Shown in pieces: positions 42,960 to 53,119 of a stretch of DNA of 64,000 nucleotides; the stretch's first letter is position 1; each line of letters starts with the position of its first letter. Source of the DNA: Tethya wilhelma (Eukaryota; Porifera; Demospongiae; Tethyida; Tethyidae); NCBI GenBank assembly GCA_964030475.1, contig CAXIPT010000001.1, positions 11,685,823-11,749,822 on the forward strand, in the 5' to 3' direction. Both the position numbers and the translations under genes were made by a program. The notes beneath the pieces were generated by a model, which worked only from the letters and a program-made list of their open reading frames with translations, was not told the origin of the DNA and ran no database searches.

Positions 42960-43785
42960 AATATGCCGGGGAACTTAGCAGTCTGTCTCAGACGCCTCTG
43001 AAGCAAACTGTCTCAAATCTGTTGCAGACACTCTCTCCTGGTACCCCAGGTATGTGCTGCTCAAGCAATAGCACTTGTTGCATTTTGATGATTATTACAG
43101 GTGTAACTCCAGAACACACTGTCTCAACTCCGTCTCAGATGCCCTCTCCTGGCACCCCAGTTATGCTATGTTGCTGTATAGGGGATTGCATTGCAATGAT
43201 AGATGTGAATAATTAATTTAATTACAGGTTCTGAATTGAAGAGACCCACAGTGACTAGAGGAATGTTGAAACCCACCAGAGTAACTTCAAAAGGTCAGTT
43301 ACGTGCAGCTAGCATCATGGTATAGTTTCACAATTTGACACCATAGTTACAGGGTCCTTGAAACACACTGTCTCGGGTCTGTCTCAGATGCCCTCTCCTG
43401 GCACCCCAGGTATGCTATGTTGCTGTGTAGGGGATTACATTGCAATGATAGATGTGAATTAATTTAATTATAGAGTCTGAATTGAAGAGACCCACAGTGT
43501 CTAGAGGAACGTTGAAGCCCACCAGAGTAACTTCAAAAGGTCAGTTACGTGCAGCTAGCAGCATGGTATAGTGCATGTACAGTTCACAATTTGACACCAT
43601 AGTTACAGGGTCCTTGAAACACACTGTCTCAAGTCCGTCTCAGATGCCCTCTCCTGGCACCCCAGGTATGCTATGTTGCTGTGTAGGGGATTGCATTGCA
43701 ATGATAGATGCGAATTAATTTAATTACAGAGTCTGAATTGAAGAGACCCACAGGAACGTTGAAGCCACCAGAGTAACTTCAAAAG
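42960..43785 (+). CDS. Array of seven short symmetric exons, downstream of PHD finger
   Basis: Exons 42960-43049 (90 bases), 43101-43160 (60), 43228-43293 (66), 43353-43409 (57), 43474-43539 (66), 43609-43665 (57) and 43730-43785 (56, two deletions) are separated by 51-69-base introns. The first six lengths are divisible by three and all are phase 1. Two types alternate: A, Ser/Thr-Pro-rich (HTVSTPSQMPSPGTP), and B, basic (SELKRPTVTRGMLKPTRVTS). The unit arose by tandem duplication of an A+B exon pair. The donor after 43160 is mutated (TT for GT). Continues the gene at 41869. Further copies at 48919-49205 and 51691-51901. Confidence 0.7.
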
Positions 43786-43836
43786 GTCAGTTACGTTCAG
43801 CTAGCATCATGGTATAGTGCATGTACAGTTCACAAT

Positions 43837-44757
43837 TGTGACCAAATTTGCGAAAACCGACCAGGTAGTACTTTTCGTGAATTTTGAGTTAGCAATTGCA
43901 AAGTAATCTACGTCATTGCAGCTAGCTATATTCCAAATTTGAAGCGGCTAGGCGCTATAGTTTTGGAGATATGAGCTCAAATATACCGACCATTCATTCC
44001 AATTTTACTCACTAAAAACATGAGTGAATACGTTTCTAAGTGCGAGTACACGAACTCCGTATACTATCCGTGTTACAAACAATTTATGTTTGTGGTACAA
44101 TTTTCATGTAGTATCAGAATATGCATGAAGTAAGTCGAAGCGCTAGTTAAAACTTACTTTTGGGGCTTTTTCAAAGACACAAAAGACCAGAGAGCCTTCC
44201 AGGAGGACTCACTAACGAGGTAAGTAAGTCTACTAAGTAGAATAATGTAGCGGGTGGGGTAACTAGAGTAACTTGGCTATAAATGGCGCAGAAATAAGCG
44301 CCCAATAGTAAATGCATGTATGTATACCTATTCTAACAGTAGAAAACAGTTTAGCTAATACTTACTACCCATTGAATCATAAGCGCTTAGCTTCTATCCA
44401 CACGAATTTCATTGTAAACTTATAATACTCAATGCACACAACATTCATTCATTTTTATGCAGATAAACAGCTCCTGGCATAGCCCAGCAATTCTGCAACA
44501 CTGTAGGCCGTCTTCTGATGATCTTTAAGAGATTTCTTTCTGCTAGAAGTGTAGAATTCACTGTTTTTTGTTTGAAATTAATATGCATTATTATAATGAG
44601 ATGCACAAGCAGCAGCTGCATTGTGTACTTATCAGAATTATTAATCAATGAACATAGCAACACATCCCGTGTACTAACGGGAGAGAAGCTAGCCATGGCT
44701 GACATAGCTGCATTCAAGCGCTCATATCTCAGCAATTGAAGCACTAGCCACTAGTTA
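43837..44757. mobile_element. Element W, copy 2 (left part)
   Basis: TGTGACCAAATTTGCGAAAA onwards is collinear with 36256-37165, but lacks the last 150 bases. The matching right end (CCCCTCCCCTC to GTCACA) is at 49014-49135. The exon array flanks both pieces, so W inserted in the array and was then split or rearranged. Confidence 0.75.
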
Positions 44758-45769
44758 GCTACTTAAAATTTAACCCCTTTTCTACCAATAAATCATGTGA
44801 TCAGTTTGAAAAACCAGCATGACCAGTGACCGTCCAGAATCTTTGTCTGTGCTCTGTGTCCCTCGGGCTGTGTTAGTGTACGCCAAGAGATTCAGAGTGA
44901 TGAAGATCAATGCTGAACATTCAATGCAGGTAGACTTATAAAAATAAGAGGTAGTTTATGGCTTGTACAAACTACATATAAACTTTGTGATAGGGTGTGT
45001 CTCAAGTTATTGAGTCAAATTGACAACAGCTTACTTACTTGTTTATTTTTTTATTTTAGTACACAATACAGTTGATGTAACCATATGGCTGACATCATCG
45101 TACTCTGAGACACCACAGACTATAAATTCAAGTTCAGGTCTTTGCCTGCTGTCTTGTGGCTGCTATGATGCTCTTCTATTTACTCAGTTAAAGGTTAGTT
45201 TAAGTTGAATTAGTCGTACAGAATGATTTTTTTTCCTGGTAGAAAAGCTCATGTTGCATATTGCTTGTTTATCTCATCATATGCATAGTGTTATTGTGAG
45301 TTAGCTTGTTCCGGGCCAGGATTCCTTCTTTGTAAATGTAAGAACTAGTACAGACAATACTATACAATTTACAGCTGCTTTCCCAGGCTCCTCCTAGCTC
45401 ATTCGCAAAATTAAATATGAAAATTAGCCTGTCCCGGCCTATAGACAATCATACACTCAAACCTCCAAAATAGACACTTTGGGGACAATATAAATTCAGT
45501 TTTTTTGTCCTTTGTGAAGAAGTTGTCCTCTTCTCAGAGGTTCTGTTTGTAATGCTTCAAAATACGGAATTGGAATTTTAGGTAACTGAGAATCGTCCAC
45601 AGTCGGAGGTTCTACTGCATGTAGCTATAATTGTAATAATCAGGTTCTTTTAGTATAATAATCATTCTGTTTCAACTTGCAGGTTTTGATCTGGAGTAGG
45701 ATGAATATCTAGCTGATAGAGGAATATCTTTTTGGAGCATCTTACCTCAATCTCACAATGTTATAATAA
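44755..45769 (+). repeat. Inverted duplicate 2, arm 1
   Basis: GTTAGCTACTTAAAATTTAA through GACCGTCCAGAATCTTTGTC and CACAATACAGTTGATGTAAC to CAATGTTATAAT is repeated in reverse at 49588-51672. It contains splice-like junctions (TCAATGCAG/GTAGAC, 44930; TTTTATTTTAG, 45059; TTAAAG/GTTAGT, 45193) around frames MTSDRPESLSVLCVPRAV and VDVTIWLTSSYSETPQ, so a two-exon gene piece is possible. The phases do not join cleanly. Confidence 0.65.
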
Positions 45770-45774
45770 TTAGC

Positions 45775-46034
45775 AAATACAAAAAACATTGGAAATGTAA
45801 TGAGACACAGGAATGGCTAAATCATAAAAAGAAAGCAAACAAGATGGAATGGCTGAAGAGTGTGTAAGGAATTCTTCCTGTATGGGCTGCATTTAACAAT
45901 CTCCTTATTGAGTCTCTTATTTTGCCCACAGGAAGAATTCCTTACACACTCTACAGCCATTCCATCTTGTTTGCGTTCTTCTTACGATTTAGCCATTCCT
46001 GTGTCTCATTACATTTCCAATGTTTTTTGTATAT
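45775..46034. repeat. Repeat Y, full palindrome
   Basis: CAAAAAACATTGGAAATGTA, AAACAAGATGGAATGGCTGA, loop ATTTAACAATCTCC, mirrored arm, then X1. Confidence 0.8.
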
Positions 46035-46452
46035 GTTTGTTCTCATTTTTCCATAATTCTACAAATCACTATTGAGTTGGTGTGTAGCTAGCTACTAAGC
46101 CAGTAGTCTGGCAAGCCAGCTAGACTGTGGCTGGGCTGCTCAGTAAGTTGTGTACTGAGCCTGTTTGATACTGAAGTGTAACACACATCTCAGTCATTCG
46201 CATGATTTGGAGGCAGGAGCTGTATCATAAGATTTACTTGCCTTTCTATATGTTATGATAATCAAAGTTCTGATTCATTTTTTAAGAAGAGCATGGCGCA
46301 AGAGCATCCAGGTATCACAAAATAGTTCCAGGCAACTCGTATTTGAATTCCAAATAACGCACACTTTTGTGTGTGGAAAGGGTCGTCAATTCGAATTTTC
46401 TAGAAGCTAATGAATTATGCATGAGTGTAGAAATTAATGGCGGCCATATGGA
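46035..46452 (+). repeat. Repeat X1, cut by gap
   Basis: TGTTTGTTCTCATTTTTCCA to GGCGGCCATATGGA, then N to 46472. This gap separates the Y-X copy from the unrelated gene that follows, so the adjacency is not secure. Confidence 0.75.
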
Positions 46453-46472
46453 NNNNNNNNNNNNNNNNNNNN

Positions 46473-46509
46473 TTGAATTCAGAGGACTACCTCAAATTTG
46501 CTTCCAGAG

Positions 46510-46544
<35 letters not shown>

Positions 46545-47817
46545 GCAAACAAAGTTCTTACCTAAATGCAAAACTACCTAGTGCCACTAATGAGCTGGTT
46601 ATTGGCATTCCTCTTCCAATCAGCCATCCCCTCAAACCTCAGGCCTTTGGTTGGGTAAATTTGCTGTTCAAGTCTTATCACCTGAGGCTTCCAGTGTAGC
46701 TTGGGTTGCTATATTATGGTTTGTGGCTGTGGTCAAGTTGTAAGTGAGCTCACTCTTTTCCCTTGTTCAGATACTACATGTGGATTTTTATTGTTTTCTG
46801 GAGGGTGGAGGGAGAGTGAGCAAGAGAGATACTCACCTCAAGCTTAGCTAGACTAAAGTCCATCAGGTTTGAGAATGCTGCCGGAAGTGAAATAATGCGA
46901 TTCATATACAATACTTTTCATATGGGACAAAATTAGCTAACTTTTGACTAGTAAGGCGTAGGAAGCTGGAAAAGCAACGAAAAGAATGGGGAGAACAAGC
47001 GCTTTCCAACGGTGCTTAAAATTTTGAAATCGGTTAGATATTTAGAAAGTTATTCAATTTTTTCTACCGGCATTCTCAAATCAGATGGACTTTAGTATAG
47101 GTCATGTAGTAATCACTCTAAGCCCATACTAGCCTCATTCCCAGGCTCTCTCCCTGAATAATACACGCTGAAAAATAGGAAGGGAGAGAGCCTGGTAGAG
47201 TCAATTGCATTCTGATCAGTGCCCACAATAGCTATGGTATTGGATCAGGTGCACATGCACCTACATGCTGAGTCAGCATTGACTCTCTCATGCCGGACTC
47301 CTCTTAAGCACTCCATGTACATGAACGAACACACCCACCCACACACACTAGGAGTCGGACTACTTGAGACTGATCTACCACCTCTATGACTCTGATGGCA
47401 GTGACTCTGAGGCTGAAGAGGAGCAGAGGGAGAAGAAGGCCAGACTGGCTGCACTTGAAGCCAAACTGAGGTATGTGTGTGGATGTAGTGCCTAGACACA
47501 CACAAAGCTTGTAACAATTAATTTATTGGTCAGGGAGTATGAATCTTGTTGAAAATTGCAACTTAATTCTATCTTGCAATTTTTAGGGAGAAGGAGGCAA
47601 GGATTCAGCAGCGCTACAAAGAGAAGAGTCATTTTGAGAAGGGGACGTGGAATGTTAACACTGTACTGATGGGGGGCCTTGGGGGAGACCCTGAAATTAG
47701 CTCCAGTGATGAAGGTACACTATCTGTACTGTGTAGCCTATCATGCACTCAATTTTGCTTGTTATCTGTGTCTCATTGACATTGTTTGCAGATGATGAAA
47801 CAGTGGAAATAACTCAG
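46473..47817 (+). CDS. Spliced gene of unknown function (four visible exons)
   Basis: Exons: 46473-46511 (LNSEDYLKFASRE, before a GT run), 47352-47470 (ESDYLRLIYHLYDSDGSDSE, then EEEQREKKARLAALEAKL), 47587-47714 (EKEARIQQRYKEKSHFEKGT, WNVNTVLMGGLGGDPEISSS) and 47792-47817 (DDETVEITQ). All junctions are GT-AG and the phases match (0, 2, 1, 0). The product is acidic, then a charged single helix or coiled coil, then Gly-rich and acidic again. I do not recognise the family. The 5' part is lost in the gap 46453-46472. The last donor lies inside the terminus of the repeat at 47813. Confidence 0.65.
46512..46543. repeat. (GT)n microsatellite at a splice donor
   Basis: Sixteen GT units start exactly where the first visible exon of the unknown gene ends, so the repeat itself would provide the donor. 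Confidence 0.9.
46853..47095. repeat. Intronic MITE, 243 bases
   Basis: CTAAAGTCCATCAGGTTTGA at left and, in reverse, CTAAAGTCCATCTGATTTGA at right; the arms go on to GAATGCYGCCGG. Lies in intron 46512-47351. Confidence 0.75.
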
Positions 47818-48515
47818 GTAGGTTAAGGAAAGGTATTTCTAATTAACTGAAAAATTATGCGAGAAGACCATAACTTTGTTACTATAGTTACTATATCCAT
47901 AGAAACAAGAAATGTTCCAAAGCATAATACTTTAAACTAACTGATTCCATAATGATAGTCACATGACTTTTCATTTCTGCTGAATCGGCAAACAAAAAGT
48001 GCACATGAATGTATGCATTTTACCCTAAAAGAAGTGATTTTCAGTTTCGATATTTCCATCACTAAATTAGGTCAAGATAATCTACATCTTCACATTTTCA
48101 TATTTAGGGATTTTCACTTTGTGTTTAAGTTATGGCATTTAAAAGTCTCGAAATGGGTGTGCATTAAATAGAAATTGGTGTTTTGTGACTAATTACTTCT
48201 TAACGAAGCAAAAAATTTTCATTATGAAAATGTGGAGTTGTTACAATTTTTGAGCTTTTTAAGATACAATTTGTCCCAAATCATGCAGCTGTCAATTTCG
48301 TACAGTTTTAGACGTACTTTTAAAATTTGCTCAATCAGCAGAAATTAGAGGTCATGTGACTATGGCTATCACGCAATTTTTCTTGAAATCTTTAGGTTAG
48401 CATCATATCGTGTTTTCATTTCAGTACGATTAATAAATCACAAGTTATTCACTTTTCGCATAATATGAATACTAATTTTGGCCACTTTTTGTAACCATTC
48501 CTTAACCTACCTGAG
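47813..48515. repeat. 703-base terminal-inverted-repeat element overlapping a splice donor
   Basis: Left end CTCAGGTAGGTTAAGGAAAG, right end in reverse CTCAGGTAGGTTAAGGAATG. The left terminus contains the CAG/GTAGGT donor used by the exon 47792-47817. No coding seen inside; a subterminal ATTATGCGAGAAG is mirrored by CTTTTCGCATAAT. Confidence 0.7.
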
Positions 48516-48516
48516 T

Positions 48517-48856
48517 TTTTGACTGACTATCGACTTAGAGAATTTTTGTGACTAAAAAATACACTTTTGACAAAAAACGTTTATTTTGCCTTGAACACAT
48601 TTTTTAGCACAAAAGAAACACTTTTGTGAATAGTTACTTTTTTTAACACATGGAACATTATCTTGAAATGAAAAACATTTTAATAAACAAAGTTTTCTCA
48701 CAGTACAGATATAGAACTTAGTTTTATTGACTGACTATCGACTTAGAAATTTTTGTGACTAAAAAATACACTTTTGAAAAAAAACATTTATTTTGCCTTG
48801 AAAAGATTTTTTAGCACAAAAGAAACACTTTTGTGAATAGTTACTTTTTTTAACAC
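48517..48856 (+). repeat. Two direct copies of a 130-base block
   Basis: TTGACTGACTATCGACTTAG through AAAATACACTTTTGA and CACAAAAGAAACACTTTTGT to TTTTTTTAACAC occurs at about 48518-48650 and 48727-48856, offset about 208 bases. The second copy ends at N (48857). Confidence 0.75.
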
Positions 48857-48857
48857 N

Positions 48858-49283
48858 TATGTTGCTGTATAGGGGATTGCATTGCAATGATAGATGTGAA
48901 TAATTAATTTAATTACAGGTTCTGAATTGAAGAGACCCACAGTGACTAGAGGAATGTTGAAACCCACCAGAGTAACTTCAAAAGGTCAGTTACGTGCAGC
49001 TAGCATCATGGTATGCCCCTCCCCTCTCGTGCAAAAAAATCAATTTCGCGCGCGCGTCGCGAATTACACTAAAACCACCGATTACTACAAACAAAGTTTG
49101 GTACTACCTGGTCGGTTTTCTAAAATTCAGTCACAATTTGACTTACAGGGTCCTTGAAACACACTGTCTCGAGTCCGTCTCAGATGCCCTCTCCTGGCAC
49201 CCCAGGTATGCTATGTTGCTGTGTAGGGGAATGCATTGCAATGATAGATGTGAATTAATTTAATTACAGAGTCTGAATTGAAG
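48858..49283 (+). repeat. Second copy of exon array segment with W right end
   Basis: 48858-49013 is base-for-base the same by eye as 43167-43322, including B exon 48919-48984. Then the right end of W (49014-49135), A exon 49149-49205 and a B exon cut after 14 bases (49270-49283). Either a recent duplication or an unmerged second haplotype. Confidence 0.7.
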
Positions 49284-49587
49284 TGGCGTTAGCATTACTG
49301 CAGGCATAACTTGGAATATGCATCATTGTCTGAAGTAGTTCTCTTGCATAATATTTTCAGTATAAATTTACTTTGTCACTGTCAACTGATGACCCGGAAG
49401 TTACATGCACATGCCAGTGCATGTAATTACTGCCACCTCTCGCTGGACTTTGATGCTGTCAGATTGTATGACTGACATGCATGGCTAAAAATATTGATCA
49501 TAGTTTTATTTACTGAGATGGATTGTCCAAGTTCACTGGTAGTGAAACATAGCTATACCATGAATGCACTAATATGCTGCAACAATA
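49284..49587. other. No gene seen
   Basis: Non-coding spacer between the exon array copy and the inverted duplicate. Confidence 0.4.
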
Positions 49588-51672
49588 TTAATTTTTATAA
49601 CATTGTGAGATTGAGGTAAGATGCTCCAAAAAGATATTCCTTTATCAGCTAGATATTCATCCTACTCCAGATCAAAACCTGCAAGTTGAAACAGAATGAT
49701 TATTATATAGCTAGTACTAAAAGAACCTGTTTTAGCTACATGCAGTAGAACCTCCGACTGTTGACAAATCTCGGTAACCCAAAATTCCAATTCCGTATAT
49801 TGAAGCATTATAAACAGAATCTCTGAGAAGAGGACAACTTCTCCACAAAAGATAAAAAACTGAATTTATATTGTCCCCTAAGTGTCCATTTTGGAGGTTT
49901 GAGTGTATGAAGCCGGGACAGGCTAAGAACTAGTACAGACGATACTATACAATTTACAGCTGCTTTCCCAGGCTCCTTCTAGCTCATTCGCAAAATTAAA
50001 TATGAAAACATTTACAACAAAGGAATCTGGGCCTGGAACAAGCCAGTGGTCCCGCCAGATCTGATGTCACGTGAATTTATTTGCAATCGTGACGTCACTA
50101 TTGTAGTAAATTCAGCTGAAATTGGCGAATGTAGGTAGCTTTACAAGAGAAGCTCTTGCACTATTTTCAAAGCAATTGAGACAAGGAAAACTGTATACAG
50201 GGTAAGTATGTATCTTGTTTTAGTATTTTTAAATGAAATTAAAGTATATACGCTTGTTCTGTGTATTTGTAGACTCATTTAGTGACTGATCTCGTCAGTT
50301 CACTGCCAAAGTGGACAACAGGGTGTGAGCTGGTATCTGTAGGAAGTATGGGAACAAGTCTAAACTTATACATATTGTGGCATGTCTATGTAGCTCTGTA
50401 TATTCCAAGTCTGGGTATTTCACAAAATTTTTTGTCAACAAATCTTTGTTGATGTGTACTGATCAATTTCATGCTGTTCCCTCTTCAGAGCTCCATAAAT
50501 GCAAATCACTGATGCTAATATGGATGAAAACAGTTTAATAATCACTGTCATGTACTATTTCATACATACCATCAGCACTTTTGCACTACAAAACTTTGTG
50601 TTGCTAGTTTCAAGTCGTATTACCTGTTTTCTGCTGAAAACCAATGATTCAGCAAGTGAGTGTAGCGATCCTTACCAAACTCAATAGTTTACCATACTGA
50701 AATTTTCTACCGTTGATTCTTCTAGCTAGACAGCTCAAGATTTGTTTCACAGAAACTATAGTTCTTGTGTTAGTAATACATATAGAAATTGTGTCATAAA
50801 GCATGTCACAAAATGAAATGTCACGGGTTTTGTCTCATTGAGTAGGTTGCTGATATGGCCTGCTAAATTATGATATTTCAAGATAGAGATGTCAAGACTT
50901 CAGTGATGAGTAACTGAAACAATGTAGTTCAATATGATCCACGTTTATTGCCCTAGCTTATTCCTGAAAGAGAGAATTTTGGTGTGAATGAGTAAATTAG
51001 CTAGCGCGTTTAGCTCAACATTCTCACTTCCGGGTGAAATTAAATTTGTATGGGCACTATTGGACTTCCGGAATCCTGGCGGCACCACTGAAGTTAACTC
51101 ACAATAACACTATGCATATGATGAGATAAACAAGCAATATGCAACATATGCTTTTCTACCAAGAAAAAAAATCATTCTGACGACTAATTCAACTTAAACT
51201 AACCTTTAACAGAAGAGCATCATAGCAGCCACAAACATACACAGCAGGCAAAGACCTGAAGTTGACGTTATAGTCTATGGTGTCTCACAGTACGATGTAT
51301 TGATGTCAGCCATATGGTCAAATCAACTGTATTGTGTACTAGAATAAAAAAATAAACAAGTAAGTAAGCTGTTGTCAATTTGAGTCAATAACTTGAGATA
51401 TTGACTTGTAGGTTACATATTGAAAAACACCCTATCACAAATCAGTTTATATGTAGTTTATACAAGCCATAGATCTTAAACTACCTGCATTGAATGTTCA
51501 GCGTTGATCTTCATCACTCTGGATCTCCTGGCGTACACTAACACAGCCCGAAGGACACAGAGCACAGACAAAGATTCTGGACGGTCACTGATTTACAGAG
51601 CCTATAATTAAATCTCAAACTGATCACATGATTTACTCGTAGAAAAGGGGTTAAATTTTAAGTGGCTAACCT
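49588..51672 (-). repeat. Inverted duplicate 2, arm 2
   Basis: Reverse complement of 44755-45769, interrupted by the 1.05-kb transposon at 50044-51090. Both flanks of the arms carry pieces of the exon array. Confidence 0.7.
50044..51090. mobile_element. 1.05-kb transposon with CAGTGGTCCCGCCAG ends
   Basis: Left CAGTGGTCCCGCCAG, right in reverse CAGTGGTGCCGCCAG. Arm 1 (about 45302-45315) shows the empty site: AACAAGC runs straight into TAACTCAC when read in this orientation, whereas here they are separated. AAG next to both ends hints at a short target duplication. No coding seen; the longest frame (62 codons) has no motif. Confidence 0.75.
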
Positions 51673-51690
51673 TCTCTCCCTAGTGGCTAG

Positions 51691-51901
51691 TCTGAATTGA
51701 AGAGACCCACAGTGACTAGAGGAATGTTGAAGCCCACTAGAGTAACTCGATCAAAAGGTCAGTTACGTGCAGCTACCATCATGGTATAGTGCGTGTACAG
51801 TTCACAAATTATTACAGGGTTTGAGATACAAACTCTCTTAAGTCCATCTCAAGTCAAAAGCTGCCTCAAACAAGTACATAGTGGCACTGTGACTAGCAGA
51901 G
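51691..51901 (+). CDS. Distal B and A exons of the array
   Basis: B exon 51691-51757 (SELKRPTVTRGMLKPTRVTR plus SK) and a divergent A exon 51818-51901 (84 bases; IQTLLSPSQVKSCLKQVH then SGTVTSR), with AG and GT splice signals. The A exon is again a multiple of three. It shows that the array once extended on both sides of the inverted duplicate. Confidence 0.55.
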
Positions 51902-52267
51902 GTATGTTATAATTAGATTGGAAAGTCAATTGTTATTTTTGTAATTAGCCCATTCCCAGCCTTCCTCAATAATTGCTAAAAAATATTGGAAGAGAGGCCG
52001 GGTATATGTATGCAATCACATGAATGATGTAGCACATAGATAGATAGGTATGCTTATTAATTACTATTACAATCAAGACATTTGGTACTTCCCACTCATC
52101 CCACAGTATCTACTCTGAGAAAGAATGTAAGAGTCACATGGTCCAAGTTCTAGGTCAGTCAGATTCTCTATGAGTAATAAGTAAACGAGAAATTTCTTGA
52201 TGACTTTATAACCATATATACCCCTTTTGTACACATAAAGTTGTTCTAGTTGTGTTTTTATGTGCGC

Positions 52268-52684
52268 AGCGCGTGTGACTGTGAACCTTGACCCCAAATG
52301 AGCAATCCTCTGAATATTGATTTCTGCGGTGGGCGGAGTTTGGTCAGCTGACTGGAATTGCCCCAAGGCATAATTTCTGGATATGTTTTAGGTGTACTAC
52401 CAGATTATCTTATCTGACTTGAATCTAAGAATCCTGAGATAGTACTGTAGCTGCAGTCTGAAAATAGGTTGTTTTCGTCTGATTTTACGATTAATCAGAC
52501 GACGACTTAGTTTGAGCTCTCCTGAGTGCAGTTGTTGAGGTTGAGCTGTAATTTTTGTAAGTTTTACAGACCACTATACAACAAATATACTGGTGCATAA
52601 AAAGCAATTCTACCTCCTCCTGTTTTCTTAAAGGAGCTGTCTGAACATACGTTGTGTCTGATAATTGATGCCCTACTCTACTAC
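52268..52684 (-). repeat. Inverted-copy segment shared with 37636-38068
   Basis: See 37636-38068. Further left on the reverse strand the frame continues as YVYKRGIYGYKVIKKFL to a stop at 52073, absent from the other copy. Confidence 0.7.
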
Positions 52685-52772
52685 TATACACATCAATAAC
52701 CAGTATAATTGGGTAAGTATCAAAATTGAATGGTTTGTATTCCAGAAGTATAGAGCTAGTGTGAATATTATA

Positions 52773-53056
52773 TCAATGCCAGAAAATAAAGTTTCTATGA
52801 ACTCGCTGGCTCTTAGGTGGACCATCAAGACGACTCTGATACATCAACAGAGCTGGATGGTATAGTATATGAGCTGGTTTCCTAAGACAGAACAGATGGA
52901 TGCTAAATCCAACTTGAAACTCAATGACGAGGAACTGGGCTGTTGAGGAGACAAAGTACGGTCCAAAAGACTCCGAACAAGGGTGAATTTCTGCCAATAT
53001 AGATTGTGGTGTACCATAAGGTATCAAGTACGATGTTGTCACTCCTACTATAAAAT
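52773..53056 (-). other. Possible exon, unknown product
   Basis: A reverse-strand open frame after a 17-T tract and ACAG reads IVGVTTSYLIPYGTPQSILA, EIHPCSESFGPYFVSS and AQFLVIEFQVGF. The strong polypyrimidine tract and hydrophobic, protein-like composition favour an exon, but no family is recognised and no donor is clear. Confidence 0.3.
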
Positions 53057-53119
53057 CTGTAAAAAAAAAAAAAAAAAGAAAGGAAAAAACAACAAAAAAC
53101 AGACTTGTCATCAACAATA

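Noticed and set aside
46367..46699. 110-codon plus-strand frame around the GT run
   Set aside because: Crosses the gap and translates a microsatellite as CVCVCV; only the short exon 46473-46511 was kept.
47245..47517. 90-codon reverse-strand frame
   Set aside because: Antisense of the spliced plus-strand exon 47352-47470.
48520..48856. CRISPR-like direct repeats
   Set aside because: Only two copies of about 130 bases in a eukaryotic context.
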